64,000 bases of DNA, taken from assembly GCA_029010715.1 (NCBI GenBank), contig JAQXKZ010000022.1, positions 1 through 64,000 of the forward strand, read 5' to 3'. This document shows positions 1-7,703 of this stretch, piece by piece; the stretch's first letter is position 1; every line of letters starts with the position of its first letter. This DNA is from Clostridiales bacterium. Lineage in GTDB: Bacteria > Bacillota > Clostridia > Oscillospirales > Oscillospiraceae. The notes beneath the pieces are model-generated. The model did no database searches and was not told where the DNA came from. It saw only the letters and a list, made by a program, of their open reading frames with translations. The position numbers and the translations under genes were made by a program.

Positions 1-46
1 TATTTATATTAAAAAGCATGGGAAGATGCGCAGGAGGAGGAAGAGA

Positions 47-946
47 ATGCAGCTGTCTGAGATAGAAGCTTTCCTTGCCGTGGTGAAAAGCGGCTCGCTG
101 TCGGGTGCGGCTGAGCAGCTGTACATCACGCAGCCGGCCCTGTCACACAGGATACAGTCGCTTGAAAAAGAGTTGGGCTATCAACTGTTTGCCAGGAGCA
201 AAGGACAGCGGCGCGTGGAAATGACCGCAAACGGGCGCGAATTCATACTCATTGCCGAGAAGTGGAGCAGCCTGTGGGCCGAAAGCAAGAAGATCGCCAC
301 ATACTCGCCCAAGCCGGCCTTCAGGGTCGCCGCGACGCAGACGCTGAGCAACTATGTCATGCCCGAGGTGTATGCCAGGTTTTTGGGCCGCAGGCTGCCT
401 GTCTCGCTGGAGCTTTTTTCCCTGCATTACCGGGAGTGCTATACCTCCATCGAAGACAGGAGCGTTGATGCGGTTTTTGTGTCCAGAACGGTGCCCTCAA
501 ACCGTGTATCGTCCATCCCGGTCCTCTCGGAAAAAATGGTCCTGCTCTGCAGTGAGGACAGCCCCTATACCGGACCTGTGCATCCGCAGGATCTGCCTAC
601 TGACAAATGCGTATACATGCTGTGGAATCATGAATACGCGATGTGGCACGAATATTGGTTCGGAACCGGACAATACATGGTCACGGCGGATAATATGCGT
701 CTGGTAGAACAGATCATCGAGAGCGGAGACATGTGGTCGATCGTGCCGATTTCCGCTGCCCGTGCGGTGGTGCGCACCGGAAAGCTGCGCTATCTGGACC
801 TTCTGGCCTCTCCGCCGGACAGACCCATATTCCTGCTCACCACGGAGCCGCAGCACGAATACACGCCGCTTATTGTGGAGGACCTGCGTTCGGTCATGAA
901 TGTCCCGCCGGTGGCTTTCCGTGATCCCGCGACCGCCGGCACCTGA
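47..946 (+). CDS. LysR-family transcriptional regulator
   Basis: Cytoplasmic DNA-binding regulator of about 299 residues, the usual LysR length. The N-terminal winged helix-turn-helix is clear (LSEIEAFLAVVKSGSLSGAA, then QPALSHRIQSLEKELG, residues ~1-60). It is followed by a periplasmic-binding-protein-like effector domain (~90-290). The start at 47 is chosen because AGGAGGAGG lies 8-14 bases upstream; an in-frame ATG at 26 sits upstream of that site. The gene converges on the uxuA operon and its 5' neighbour is outside the window, so the usual divergent target cannot be seen. The effector is unknown. Confidence 0.9.
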   Translation: MQLSEIEAFLAVVKSGSLSGAAEQLYITQPALSHRIQSLEKELGYQLFARSKGQRRVEMTANGREFILIAEKWSSLWAESKKIATYSPKPAFRVAATQTLSNYVMPEVYARFLGRRLPVSLELFSLHYRECYTSIEDRSVDAVFVSRTVPSNRVSSIPVLSEKMVLLCSEDSPYTGPVHPQDLPTDKCVYMLWNHEYAMWHEYWFGTGQYMVTADNMRLVEQIIESGDMWSIVPISAARAVVRTGKLRYLDLLASPPDRPIFLLTTEPQHEYTPLIVEDLRSVMNVPPVAFRDPATAGT

Positions 947-978
947 ACGGCACGCGCGCGGAACCGGCATAAAAATAT

Positions 979-1022
979 ACTCCGGCAGAAAGCGGATACG
1001 CTCCTTTTTCTGCCGGAGTTTT
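979..1022. terminator. Bidirectional intrinsic terminator
   Basis: A 13-bp stem (979-991 with 1007-1019) is flanked by T runs on both strands. It sits between the convergent LysR gene and uxuA and can serve both. Confidence 0.8.
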
Positions 1023-1049
1023 CATACTCTTTATTTTGCGGCCGGGGCA

Positions 1050-2012
1050 TCAATCTTCCAGGCTTCCGTCCATTTCCAGAAGTCCGCGCAGGTAGCCGAT
1101 CGCATACAGGCGGCCCACACTGCCGTAGCCGGGATGCTCCGGGTCCTCGCCGGCCATGGCCGGCACATGGTCTACACGGCCGTAGCCGTGAAAGCCGACC
1201 TCCCGGTAGGCTCTTATCGCGGCGGCCATATCGGTAGGCCCGTTGTCGTGGAAGGTCTCGTGAAAGCGGTATTTGTTCCCGCGGGTGTCGCGGAAATGCA
1301 CGAAATTGATCTTATCGGCGAAGCGGCATATACATTTCACGACGTCCTCGCCCATCGCCTGAAATGTGCCCTGACACATGGTTATGCCCATGTTCGGGCT
1401 CGGCACGAGCTTTATCGCTCTCTCGACAGCGTCGGCGCTTGTGAGAAAACGGCTGATGCCGCGTATGGCCGGGACCGGCGGGTCGTCCGGGTGCAGTGCC
1501 AGCTTCACCCCTGCCTCTTCGGCGGCGGGGACGATGGCGCGCTGCATGTACTCGAAATTCCGCCAGAGCTGCTCCTCGGTGATGATGCCGGCGGGAGTCG
1601 GAACGGAGTGGTCGGTTTTCGAAAAGTCGTACTCGCTGACAAGCGCACCGCCGCGCTCGGGGTAGTCGAAACGGCTGCGCTCCCAGTTGAAGTAAGCGAC
1701 AAAGTTGTAGCACAGCACCTCTATTCCGAGCCGGCCCATGTTCCGTATCAGCGTGCACATGCGCTCGATCTCCTCGTCGCGCCCCGGCAGACCCTGCTTG
1801 ATTTTCTGGTTTGGCGGCGCCGGCTCTATCACCTTAAGCGAGAAACCGCGCGCTTCGAAGCGCTCCTTCATCTCCCGCAGAAGCTCAAAGCTCCCGGCGG
1901 TCCGCTCCATCTGCCCGTCCGGCATACGCCCGGCCGCATAGCGCACACCGAGCTGGGCGGCGTAATCCCACTGCCGGTCGGGGGTACAGTAGAAATAGTC
2001 GGCTATCTTCAT
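1050..2012 (-). CDS. uxuA: Mannonate dehydratase (UxuA-like)
   Basis: Predicted cytoplasmic enzyme of hexuronate catabolism that dehydrates D-mannonate to 2-keto-3-deoxy-D-gluconate. The 320-residue TIM-barrel protein carries the UxuA-type blocks LHPDDPPVP, MGITMCQGTF, INFVHFRDTRG and GRVDHVPAMAG, which supply metal and substrate ligands in the family. It is slightly shorter than the ~350-390 residues common for UxuA. It lies 12 bases downstream of the RraA-like gene on the same strand, so the two are co-transcribed. No uronate isomerase, mannonate oxidoreductase or KDG kinase is seen nearby, so the pathway is incomplete here. Distant sugar-acid dehydratase activity is the main alternative. 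Confidence 0.85.
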   Translation of the reverse strand: MKIADYFYCTPDRQWDYAAQLGVRYAAGRMPDGQMERTAGSFELLREMKERFEARGFSLKVIEPAPPNQKIKQGLPGRDEEIERMCTLIRNMGRLGIEVLCYNFVAYFNWERSRFDYPERGGALVSEYDFSKTDHSVPTPAGIITEEQLWRNFEYMQRAIVPAAEEAGVKLALHPDDPPVPAIRGISRFLTSADAVERAIKLVPSPNMGITMCQGTFQAMGEDVVKCICRFADKINFVHFRDTRGNKYRFHETFHDNGPTDMAAAIRAYREVGFHGYGRVDHVPAMAGEDPEHPGYGSVGRLYAIGYLRGLLEMDGSLED

Positions 2013-2024
2013 CGGCTTGCGCTC

Positions 2025-2771
2025 TCAGAACCTGCCGTACCTGTTGTATACCTCGAAGGGGTCCATGCCCTCGGCCATGGCACGGCGGCTCAGCTTTTCG
2101 TCGCGGAAGTTCTTCTCCGCCTTTTCCAGCACCGGCACGACTATATCCTTCGGCACGACCACGACGCCGTCGCCGTCGCCGAATATATAGTCGCCCGGAT
2201 TGATGAGCAGCATACCGTCGACGCCGTCGACATATATCGGGTGCATGTAGTCCACGGTCATCGAGCGTGTCAGGCCCTCGACCGGGCTGCACCAGCGCAC
2301 GAAGGTGGGAAAGCCCATGGCAATGAGATAATCGGAGTCTCTGGTCGAGCCGTCGATAACGGCGCCTACGCAGCCGGCGGCACGCATGGCGGTCGCGGTG
2401 ATCTCGCCGAACTGGCCGCAGTTACGGTTGCCCTGAACGTCGGATACATATACACAGCCCCGGCACATGCTTTTCATCAGTCCGAGACGGATGTTATGGA
2501 CTTTGGGGTCGGTGTCCGGCGTTGTGCAGCGGCGCGTCGGGAAAGCCGGTCCGGCGACCTTGCCGTTGCGTTCGCCGCGCTCAAGCGGACCTATGCCCGG
2601 CTTCATGGACCTGCCGGGGAGACCGTACTGCTCAGCCATGATGTCGTAGACCAGTGCGGTGTAAAGCTTTTTGTAGCGCTCCGCTATCTCGTCGATGCGG
2701 TACCTCCAGTCCTCGGGGATCTCGTCGAGCAGGGGTCTCAGTTCGTAGATGTTTTCTATTTTCTCGCTCAT
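2025..2771 (-). CDS. RraA-like / HMG aldolase family protein
   Basis: Member of the RraA-like superfamily (248 residues). It shows the core GQFGEITATAMRAAGCVGAV followed by IDGSTRD, the conserved Arg-Asp pair, and a C-terminal GDGDGVVVVP loop. Characterised relatives are metal-dependent 4-hydroxy-4-methyl-2-oxoglutarate / oxaloacetate-type aldolases; true RraA proteins inhibit RNase E. With uxuA downstream, a role in breaking down a sugar-acid-derived keto acid is the likeliest inference. The start is supported by GGAGGAAG eight bases upstream. It is the first gene of the operon, and repeated TTTCACGAT elements lie upstream. Confidence 0.75.
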   Translation of the reverse strand: MSEKIENIYELRPLLDEIPEDWRYRIDEIAERYKKLYTALVYDIMAEQYGLPGRSMKPGIGPLERGERNGKVAGPAFPTRRCTTPDTDPKVHNIRLGLMKSMCRGCVYVSDVQGNRNCGQFGEITATAMRAAGCVGAVIDGSTRDSDYLIAMGFPTFVRWCSPVEGLTRSMTVDYMHPIYVDGVDGMLLINPGDYIFGDGDGVVVVPKDIVVPVLEKAEKNFRDEKLSRRAMAEGMDPFEVYNRYGRF

Positions 2772-2977
2772 AATGCTTCCTCCTTCGGCCTGCCGGCCCG
2801 GTGTTGTGATTTTAATATGATTACTGTATGTATTTGCTCCGGCGCCGCGCGGCTGTCAGTGGACAACGGTGAACATCTGAATAAATGTGTTCAGTATCGC
2901 GGAACGGCGTACGTTTTTTACCGGCGCGACTTGAGTATAATGCGCATTTTAGTGCTTGTCAACCGAATATGGAGCAG

Positions 2978-3034
2978 TTTCACGATAATCAGAGATCGTT
3001 TCACGATGAGGGGAATTTGTTTCGTATCGTGAAA
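2978..3034. promoter_or_regulatory. Cluster of TTTCACGAT operator-like elements
   Basis: TTTCACGAT occurs at 2978-2986 and again at 2999-3007, exactly 21 bases apart. Its reverse complement ATCGTGAAA lies at 3026-3034. The second copy is also part of the palindrome ATCGT-N3-ACGAT (2995-3007). Two helical turns between direct copies on one DNA face suggest a cooperative transcription-factor site. It lies in the 467-base gap between the rraA-like gene (minus) and degV (plus); which gene it controls is not certain. Nothing coding is convincing in the rest of this gap. Confidence 0.5.
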
Positions 3035-3155
3035 TTAAGCCGGAATAAAAATACACAGGGTAATACTGTGAGCTGTGCCGCGAGAAGCCGCGGACACATG
3101 GAAAGCATGGATGACAGCCTGCCTGCGGAATCAGGTTTTTATTTTACTTATTGAA

Positions 3156-3176
3156 ATACCAATGCCCTGGTGGTAT
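3156..3176. promoter_or_regulatory. Inverted repeat upstream of degV
   Basis: ATACCA-N9-TGGTAT, about 60 bases before the degV start. It resembles operators of GntR-class regulators but is short; assignment is tentative. Confidence 0.3.
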
Positions 3177-3238
3177 AACCTATATGGCGCGGGCTTATCA
3201 ACGCTGTCAGAAGCTGCGTACTTATAGGAGGTGTGTAT

Positions 3239-4141
3239 ATGAGACAGTTTGTTCTCTCCTGCGAGTCCACTATAGATTTGCCCTATTCCTACACGCAGGA
3301 GCGCGATATTCCTGTATTGTTCTATTCCTATACGGTCGACGGAAAAGAGTATCCCGACGATATGTGCCGTACCCCCGGTTCGCTGGACCGTTTTTATTCC
3401 TTACTTGACGAGGGAAAGATCCCATCGACGTCGCAGCTCAACGAGTTTCAGTACGAGGACTTTTTTGCTGAACAGCTGCAGAAGGGCGACGTTCTGCACA
3501 TCTGTTTCGGCACCGGTATGACCACGTCCTACAGCAACGCCGTAATTGCCGCGGAGCGGATGCGCGTGAAATACCCTGACCGAAAGCTGGTCGTTATTGA
3601 TTCCCTCTGCAGTTCGTCCGGATACGGGCTGCTGGTCGATGCCGCTGCCGATATGCGGGACCGCGGCTGCACGTTGGATGAAACAGCCGGGTGGATCTCG
3701 GCCAACCGACAGAAGGTCCATCACCAGTTTTTCTCGACGGAGCTGAAGTTCTACCGCAGGAGCGGACGCATGTCCGGTGCTGCTGCCGCAATTGCAACGG
3801 TGCTGGATATATGCCCTATAATGCGCCTGGACGACGGCGGACACATTATTGCCTACGGCAAGGTGCGCGGCAAGAAAAACGCGATAAAAGAGACGGTCTG
3901 CACAATGGAACAGCATGCTCAGGGCGGAGTAAACTACAGCGGAAAATGCTTTATATGCCACTCTGACTGCCTTGAGATCGCAGAGGCCACAAAGAAGGCT
4001 GTCTCCGAGCATTTTCCTGATATAAACGGTGAAATACGCATCTGTGATATCGGCACAATAATTGCTTCGCACTGCGGACCCGGCACCGTTGCCGTATTCT
4101 TCTTCGGTGATGACAGAGCGCCGGAGAAATCGGGCAGATGA
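3239..4141 (+). CDS. DegV family fatty-acid-binding protein
   Basis: Cytoplasmic DegV protein of 300 residues. Family members bind a long-chain fatty acid and can present acyl groups to the FakA kinase of phospholipid synthesis. Family features are the N-terminal STIDLPYSY and YTVDGKEYPDD segments, the central CFGTGMTTSYSNAV and VIDSLCSSSGYG loops, and FYRRSGRMSGAAAAIATVLDICPIM. No FakA/DAK gene is adjacent. The start at 3239 follows TAGGAGGT with seven-base spacing; the GTG at 3233 would lie too close to this site. Monocistronic, followed by a strong hairpin. Confidence 0.9.
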   Translation: MRQFVLSCESTIDLPYSYTQERDIPVLFYSYTVDGKEYPDDMCRTPGSLDRFYSLLDEGKIPSTSQLNEFQYEDFFAEQLQKGDVLHICFGTGMTTSYSNAVIAAERMRVKYPDRKLVVIDSLCSSSGYGLLVDAAADMRDRGCTLDETAGWISANRQKVHHQFFSTELKFYRRSGRMSGAAAAIATVLDICPIMRLDDGGHIIAYGKVRGKKNAIKETVCTMEQHAQGGVNYSGKCFICHSDCLEIAEATKKAVSEHFPDINGEIRICDIGTIIASHCGPGTVAVFFFGDDRAPEKSGR

Positions 4142-4188
4142 GTCCTGAAGCCGCCAAAGAGCGGACTGTCAAAAACAAAGCGGATTAA

Positions 4189-4228
4189 AACGGAGCAGTA
4201 CCGTATTTTACACGGTACTGCTCCGTTT
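4189..4228 (+). terminator. Terminator-like hairpin after degV
   Basis: A perfect 16-bp stem (4189-4204 with 4212-4227) with a seven-base loop. The T tract after it is short. Confidence 0.6.
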
Positions 4229-4616
4229 GCATGCGGTCCGATTGCTGCGTATCTGCTCCCGGGCGCCGCTTTTGTGTAACGTATTCAGTCTGTCTGCCGC
4301 CTGCTCCCGGCGTGAGCTTCGGAAATGCATCCTCTCCCGGAGCTATCCGTTTATACGCACCGGCTCATAACAGATCACAAAGCCGGTATCCGCGCCTTTG
4401 TCCACACATATACAATCGTATCAGCGCATTTTTCGTCGATAATACGGCGTATCGGGATAAGCTTCAGACATTATCGGAATAATCCGCCTGAAAGCGGCCG
4501 TAATAAGTTTTGCCGATTTTTGCCGCCGTTTTCTCCGGCCTGTCGATCGTCGCATAAACTGTCAATGCCTGCAGATAATATCACGGAAGACAATTTGAAC
4601 CAAAGGAGAAATATAA
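4229..4616. other. Non-coding gap before spoVT
   Basis: 388 bases without a convincing gene; the open frames here lack ribosome binding sites and recognisable content. It presumably holds the spoVT promoter. GCATA near 4552 followed by an A/T-rich block near 4574 faintly resembles a forespore sigma-G/F promoter, but this is weak. Confidence 0.3.
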
Positions 4617-5159
4617 ATGAAAGCAACTGGTATTGTCCGGCGCATTGACGATCTCGGCCGTGTGGTCATCCCGAAGGAGATCCGCCGCACCATGCGCATC
4701 CGCGAGGGCGACCCATTGGAGATATTCACGGATAAGGACGGAGAACTGATTTTTAAGAAATACTCTCCCATCGGGGAGCTGGGAGATTTTGCCACGCAGA
4801 TATGCGACAGCCTCAGAAAGTCGACAGACGGAATAGCCGCCGTGTGCGACAGAGACACGGTCATCGCCATTGCCGGCGGTGCGAAAAAGGAGCTGACCGA
4901 CAGGCCCATCAGCCCGCAGCTGAGCGAGATCATGGAGGGGCGCTCCGTCTATCGCCACAGCAGCGGCGGTAGCAGCATCCCGGTAAGCCCTGCGGATGAC
5001 AAATACTGCATATCCGTTGCGGCGCCTGTGATATCCGAGGGCGACGTGATGGGCTGCGTTCTGTTTATCACGCCGCGCAACGCCCCGCCGTCGACCGAGG
5101 TGGAATACAAGCTGGCCCAGACGGTGGCGGGCTTTCTTGGCAAGCAGATGGAAAGCTGA
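4617..5159 (+). CDS. spoVT: Stage V sporulation protein T
   Basis: Forespore transcription regulator of 180 residues, the normal SpoVT length. The N-terminal AbrB/MazE swapped-hairpin DNA-binding domain is very typical (MKATGIVRRIDDLGRVVIPK, then EIRRTMRIREGDPLEIF, residues ~1-50). It is followed by a GAF-like domain (~55-178). In Bacillus it tunes sigma-G-dependent genes late in spore formation, so it is direct evidence of a sporulating lineage. AAAGGAG lies eight bases before the ATG. Convergent with rplA, separated by a shared terminator. Confidence 0.95.
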   Translation: MKATGIVRRIDDLGRVVIPKEIRRTMRIREGDPLEIFTDKDGELIFKKYSPIGELGDFATQICDSLRKSTDGIAAVCDRDTVIAIAGGAKKELTDRPISPQLSEIMEGRSVYRHSSGGSSIPVSPADDKYCISVAAPVISEGDVMGCVLFITPRNAPPSTEVEYKLAQTVAGFLGKQMES

Positions 5160-5183
5160 ACATTGCCGTTCCCGCGGCACGCA

Positions 5184-5212
5184 AAAAGCCCCGACCGACG
5201 GTCGGGGCTTTT
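5184..5212. terminator. Bidirectional terminator (spoVT / rplA)
   Basis: A 13-bp perfect stem with a three-base loop (5184-5196 with 5200-5212), bounded by A and T runs. It serves both converging genes. Confidence 0.9.
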
Positions 5213-5231
5213 AAGCTGTTTGCGGTATTGA

Positions 5232-5924
5232 TTACAGCTGCTTCTGAGCGTTGATTTTAACGCCGGGGCCCATGGTGGAAGCGGTGACGCAGCTCTTAAT
5301 GTACTGGCCCTTGGCGGCAGCGGGCTTGGCCTTGATGATAGCGCCTATGAGAGCTACGTAGTTCTCATAGAGCTTCTCTGCGCCGAAGCTGACCTTGCCG
5401 ATGGGGCAGTGGATGATGTTGGTCTTGTCCAGACGGTACTCGACCTTACCGGCTTTGGCCTCTGAAATGGCCTGCTTGATGTTAGGGGTGACGGTACCGG
5501 CCTTGGGGGAGGGCATCAGACCCTTGGGTCCGAGGATCTTACCGAGACGGCCGACAGTACCCATCATGTCGGGGCTGGCAATAACGGTGTCGAATTCGAA
5601 CCAGTTCTCTTTCTGAATCTTCTCGACGAGATCCATGCCGCCGGCATAATCTGCGCCGGCAGCCAGAGCCTCGTCAACGCGCTCGGGCTTGCAGAAGCAG
5701 AGGACGCGGACGGACTTGCCGGTGCCGTTGGGCAGAACGATAGCGCCGCGGACCTGCTGGTCGGCGTGACGGCCGTCGACGCCGAGCTTGACATGCAGCT
5801 CAACGGTCTCATCGAACTTTGCCTTACTGGTGCTGATGACCAGATTCAGGGCGTCCATAGGATCATAGAGTGCCTGCTTATCTATGAGTTTTACGCTCTC
5901 TTTATAATTTTTACCTCTAAACAC
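5232..5924 (-). CDS. rplA: 50S ribosomal protein L1
   Basis: Ribosomal protein L1 of 230 residues, full length. It binds 23S rRNA at the L1 stalk and helps release deacylated tRNA; in many bacteria it also represses its own operon. Seen: the [20 protein letters not shown] signature and the C-terminal MGPGVKIN. Last gene of the rpmG-secE-nusG-rplK-rplA operon, 77 bases after rplK. The usual rplJ-rplL genes do not follow; a terminator and spoVT do. Confidence 0.97.
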   Translation of the reverse strand: MFRGKNYKESVKLIDKQALYDPMDALNLVISTSKAKFDETVELHVKLGVDGRHADQQVRGAIVLPNGTGKSVRVLCFCKPERVDEALAAGADYAGGMDLVEKIQKENWFEFDTVIASPDMMGTVGRLGKILGPKGLMPSPKAGTVTPNIKQAISEAKAGKVEYRLDKTNIIHCPIGKVSFGAEKLYENYVALIGAIIKAKPAAAKGQYIKSCVTASTMGPGVKINAQKQL

Positions 5925-6001
5925 TTTGTTTTCCTCCTAATAATGTGGTTGAGTCGGATGGATTAATCCTCCCACGTTGAGGAGCGATGTTACTCGCCCG
6001 C

Positions 6002-6427
6002 TCAGTCTCCGACGATGACGCCCATGGAGCGGCAGGTGCCTGCTATCATGCTGATGGCGGATTCGATGTCGGTGCAGTTGAGGTCGGGCATTTTCTGCTC
6101 GGCGATCTTGCGAACGTCTTCCTTGCTGATGGTGGCGACCTTGTCTCTCTGGGGAACACCGGAGGCGGTCTCGATGCCGCAGGCCTTCTTGATAAGCAGG
6201 GCGGCAGGAGGAGTCTTGGTGATGAAAGTGAAGCTGCGGTCGGAGTACACGGTGATGACGACGGGGATCATCATACCCATATCGCCCTTGGTGCGCTCGT
6301 TGAAGTCCTTGGTGAACTGACCGATATTTACGCCGTACTGGCCGAGTGCGGGGCCGACGGGAGGAGCCGGAGTTGCCTTACCGGCGGGAACCTGGAATCT
6401 AACGTATCCAACTACTTTCTGTGCCAA
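6002..6427 (-). CDS. rplK: 50S ribosomal protein L11
   Basis: L11 of 141 residues, full length. It forms the GTPase-associated centre with 23S rRNA and is needed for RelA-type stringent signalling. Seen: the N-terminal [32 protein letters not shown], and the C-terminal rRNA-binding part ending [10 protein letters not shown]. It follows nusG after 20 bases. Confidence 0.98.
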   Translation of the reverse strand: MAQKVVGYVRFQVPAGKATPAPPVGPALGQYGVNIGQFTKDFNERTKGDMGMMIPVVITVYSDRSFTFITKTPPAALLIKKACGIETASGVPQRDKVATISKEDVRKIAEQKMPDLNCTDIESAISMIAGTCRSMGVIVGD

Positions 6428-6447
6428 TTTTCAGCACCTCTTTCTTA

Positions 6448-6972
6448 TTAATCTTTAATAACTTCGACCTGATCCAGCTCCAGATCAACCGGAGTCTCTC
6501 TGCCGAACATGGAAACGACGACGCGGACTCTGTCTTTTTCGGGCTCCAGCTCATCGACGACTCCGTAGAAGCCTGCCAGAGGTCCGTCAGTAACCTTGAC
6601 ATTATCGCCCAGGCTGTAGCCCACGACGATCTCCTTGTGTTCGACGCCCAGATCGTAGATTTCCTGCTCCGTGAGGGGGACGGCCTTGCCGTCAGACCCG
6701 ACGAAGCCTGTAGCGCCGCGAACATTGTGGACCAGATGCCAGCTGTCATCCGTGAGGATCATCTTGATGAGCACGTAACCGGGGAAGATCTTGCGCTCAA
6801 CCGTCTTTTCACCGGAATCGGTGATCTCGGTGACTTTCTCCAGAGGGATGTTGACCTCTTTTATCAGGTCCGTCATTTTGCGGTTTTCCGCTGCCTTCAT
6901 AACAGCGGCAGCAACTGCGTGTTCATAACCGGAATAGGTATGAACAACGTACCATTTTGCTTCTTCAGCCAT
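6448..6972 (-). CDS. nusG: Transcription termination/antitermination factor NusG
   Basis: NusG of 174 residues. It binds the RNA polymerase clamp through the N-terminal NGN domain (WYVVHTYSGYE, PGYVLIKM, RGATGFVG) and contacts Rho or ribosomal protein S10 through the C-terminal KOW domain (VTDGPLAGFYGVVDELEPEK). It is co-transcribed with secE five bases upstream, the conserved bacterial order. Confidence 0.98.
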   Translation of the reverse strand: MAEEAKWYVVHTYSGYEHAVAAAVMKAAENRKMTDLIKEVNIPLEKVTEITDSGEKTVERKIFPGYVLIKMILTDDSWHLVHNVRGATGFVGSDGKAVPLTEQEIYDLGVEHKEIVVGYSLGDNVKVTDGPLAGFYGVVDELEPEKDRVRVVVSMFGRETPVDLELDQVEVIKD

Positions 6973-6977
6973 GTCTG

Positions 6978-7250
6978 TTAACCCGCCAGAGTGAAGAGCG
7001 CCTGAACCAGCATGGTGGCCAGCTGGTCAAAGCCCCACAGTACGATAGCAGAAACAAACATCATACCGACGGAGATGAGGACATTGTTCCTGAGCGTTTT
7101 CGGAGTCGGCCATACGACCTTCTTCAGTTCGCTCTTCATCTCGCGGAACCACCTGCCCACGCGCTTGAAGAAACCGGGCTTTGTGTCGTCCTTCTTAACG
7201 GCGGTGACGGCTTTGCTGGGAGCGGTGCTAACTTTCTTTTCTTCAGCCAT
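6978..7250 (-). CDS. secE: Preprotein translocase subunit SecE
   Basis: Small essential subunit of the SecYEG channel, 90 residues. It has a charged N-terminal tail and one C-terminal transmembrane helix (NNVLISVGMMFVSAIVLWGF), preceded by the conserved WFREMKSELKKVVWPTPK amphipathic segment. The ATG at 7250 is preferred because AAAGGA lies nine bases upstream; an in-frame GTG at 7256 is too close to it. Confidence 0.95.
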   Translation of the reverse strand: MAEEKKVSTAPSKAVTAVKKDDTKPGFFKRVGRWFREMKSELKKVVWPTPKTLRNNVLISVGMMFVSAIVLWGFDQLATMLVQALFTLAG

Positions 7251-7271
7251 TTTCACACGTCCTTTCAGAAC

Positions 7272-7433
7272 TTACTTGGTCTCGACATGCTTTGTGTGCT
7301 TTCTGCAGAAGGGGCAATATTTGCTGCGCTCCAAACGGTCTGAAGTGTTCTTTTTATTCTTGACCGTGTTGTAGTTCCTCTGCTTGCATTCCTCGCATCT
7401 GAGTGTAATTTTTACTCTTGCGCCTGCAGCCAT
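7272..7433 (-). CDS. rpmG: 50S ribosomal protein L33 (zinc-binding type)
   Basis: 53-residue L33, first gene of the operon. Four cysteines in two pairs (CEEC and CPFC) mark the zinc-binding form rather than the cysteine-free zinc-starvation paralogue. [13 protein letters not shown] and the C-terminal KHTKHVETK are typical. The start at 7433 follows AGGAGGTG with good spacing; the frame stays open farther upstream but without support. Confidence 0.96.
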   Translation of the reverse strand: MAAGARVKITLRCEECKQRNYNTVKNKKNTSDRLERSKYCPFCRKHTKHVETK

Positions 7434-7563
7434 TCTTTCGGCACCTCCTATTTTATTTACCCGCCGCGAGGCGGGCATTGCCTCCCTGTATTTGGACGGG
7501 CAGCTCTGTCTGAGCGCAAAAATGCGCACAAAAAATAGACCTCTCGTCCGACAGGTAATTCAT

Positions 7564-7592
7564 AATATAGCATACAAAGCTTTCGGGGTCAA
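7564..7592 (-). promoter_or_regulatory. Promoter of the rpmG-secE-nusG-rplK-rplA operon
   Basis: On the minus strand, TTGACC (7587-7592) and TATATT (7564-7569) are separated by 17 bases, a good sigma-A promoter. The transcript would have a leader of about 120 bases. Confidence 0.7.
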
Positions 7593-7703
7593 CAATTTTT
7601 TAAAGAAATTGCCGGCCTTTTCAGTGCTTTTCCCTTGCCGCGGACACAAATCGGTGTTATATTTCTCTATGCATCAAACACTGCTGCAAAGGAAATGATA
7701 CAT

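Noticed and set aside
900-3032. 710-codon plus-strand open frame opposite rraA and uxuA
   Set aside because: It is the complement of two well-supported genes, has no ribosome binding site or recognisable domain, and arises from GC-rich codon bias.
2885-3154. Possible 89-residue protein upstream of degV
   Set aside because: No ribosome binding site or homology that I recognise; it covers the operator array.
4231-4648. Short plus-strand frames before spoVT
   Set aside because: No translation signals and no recognisable content; the interval looks regulatory.
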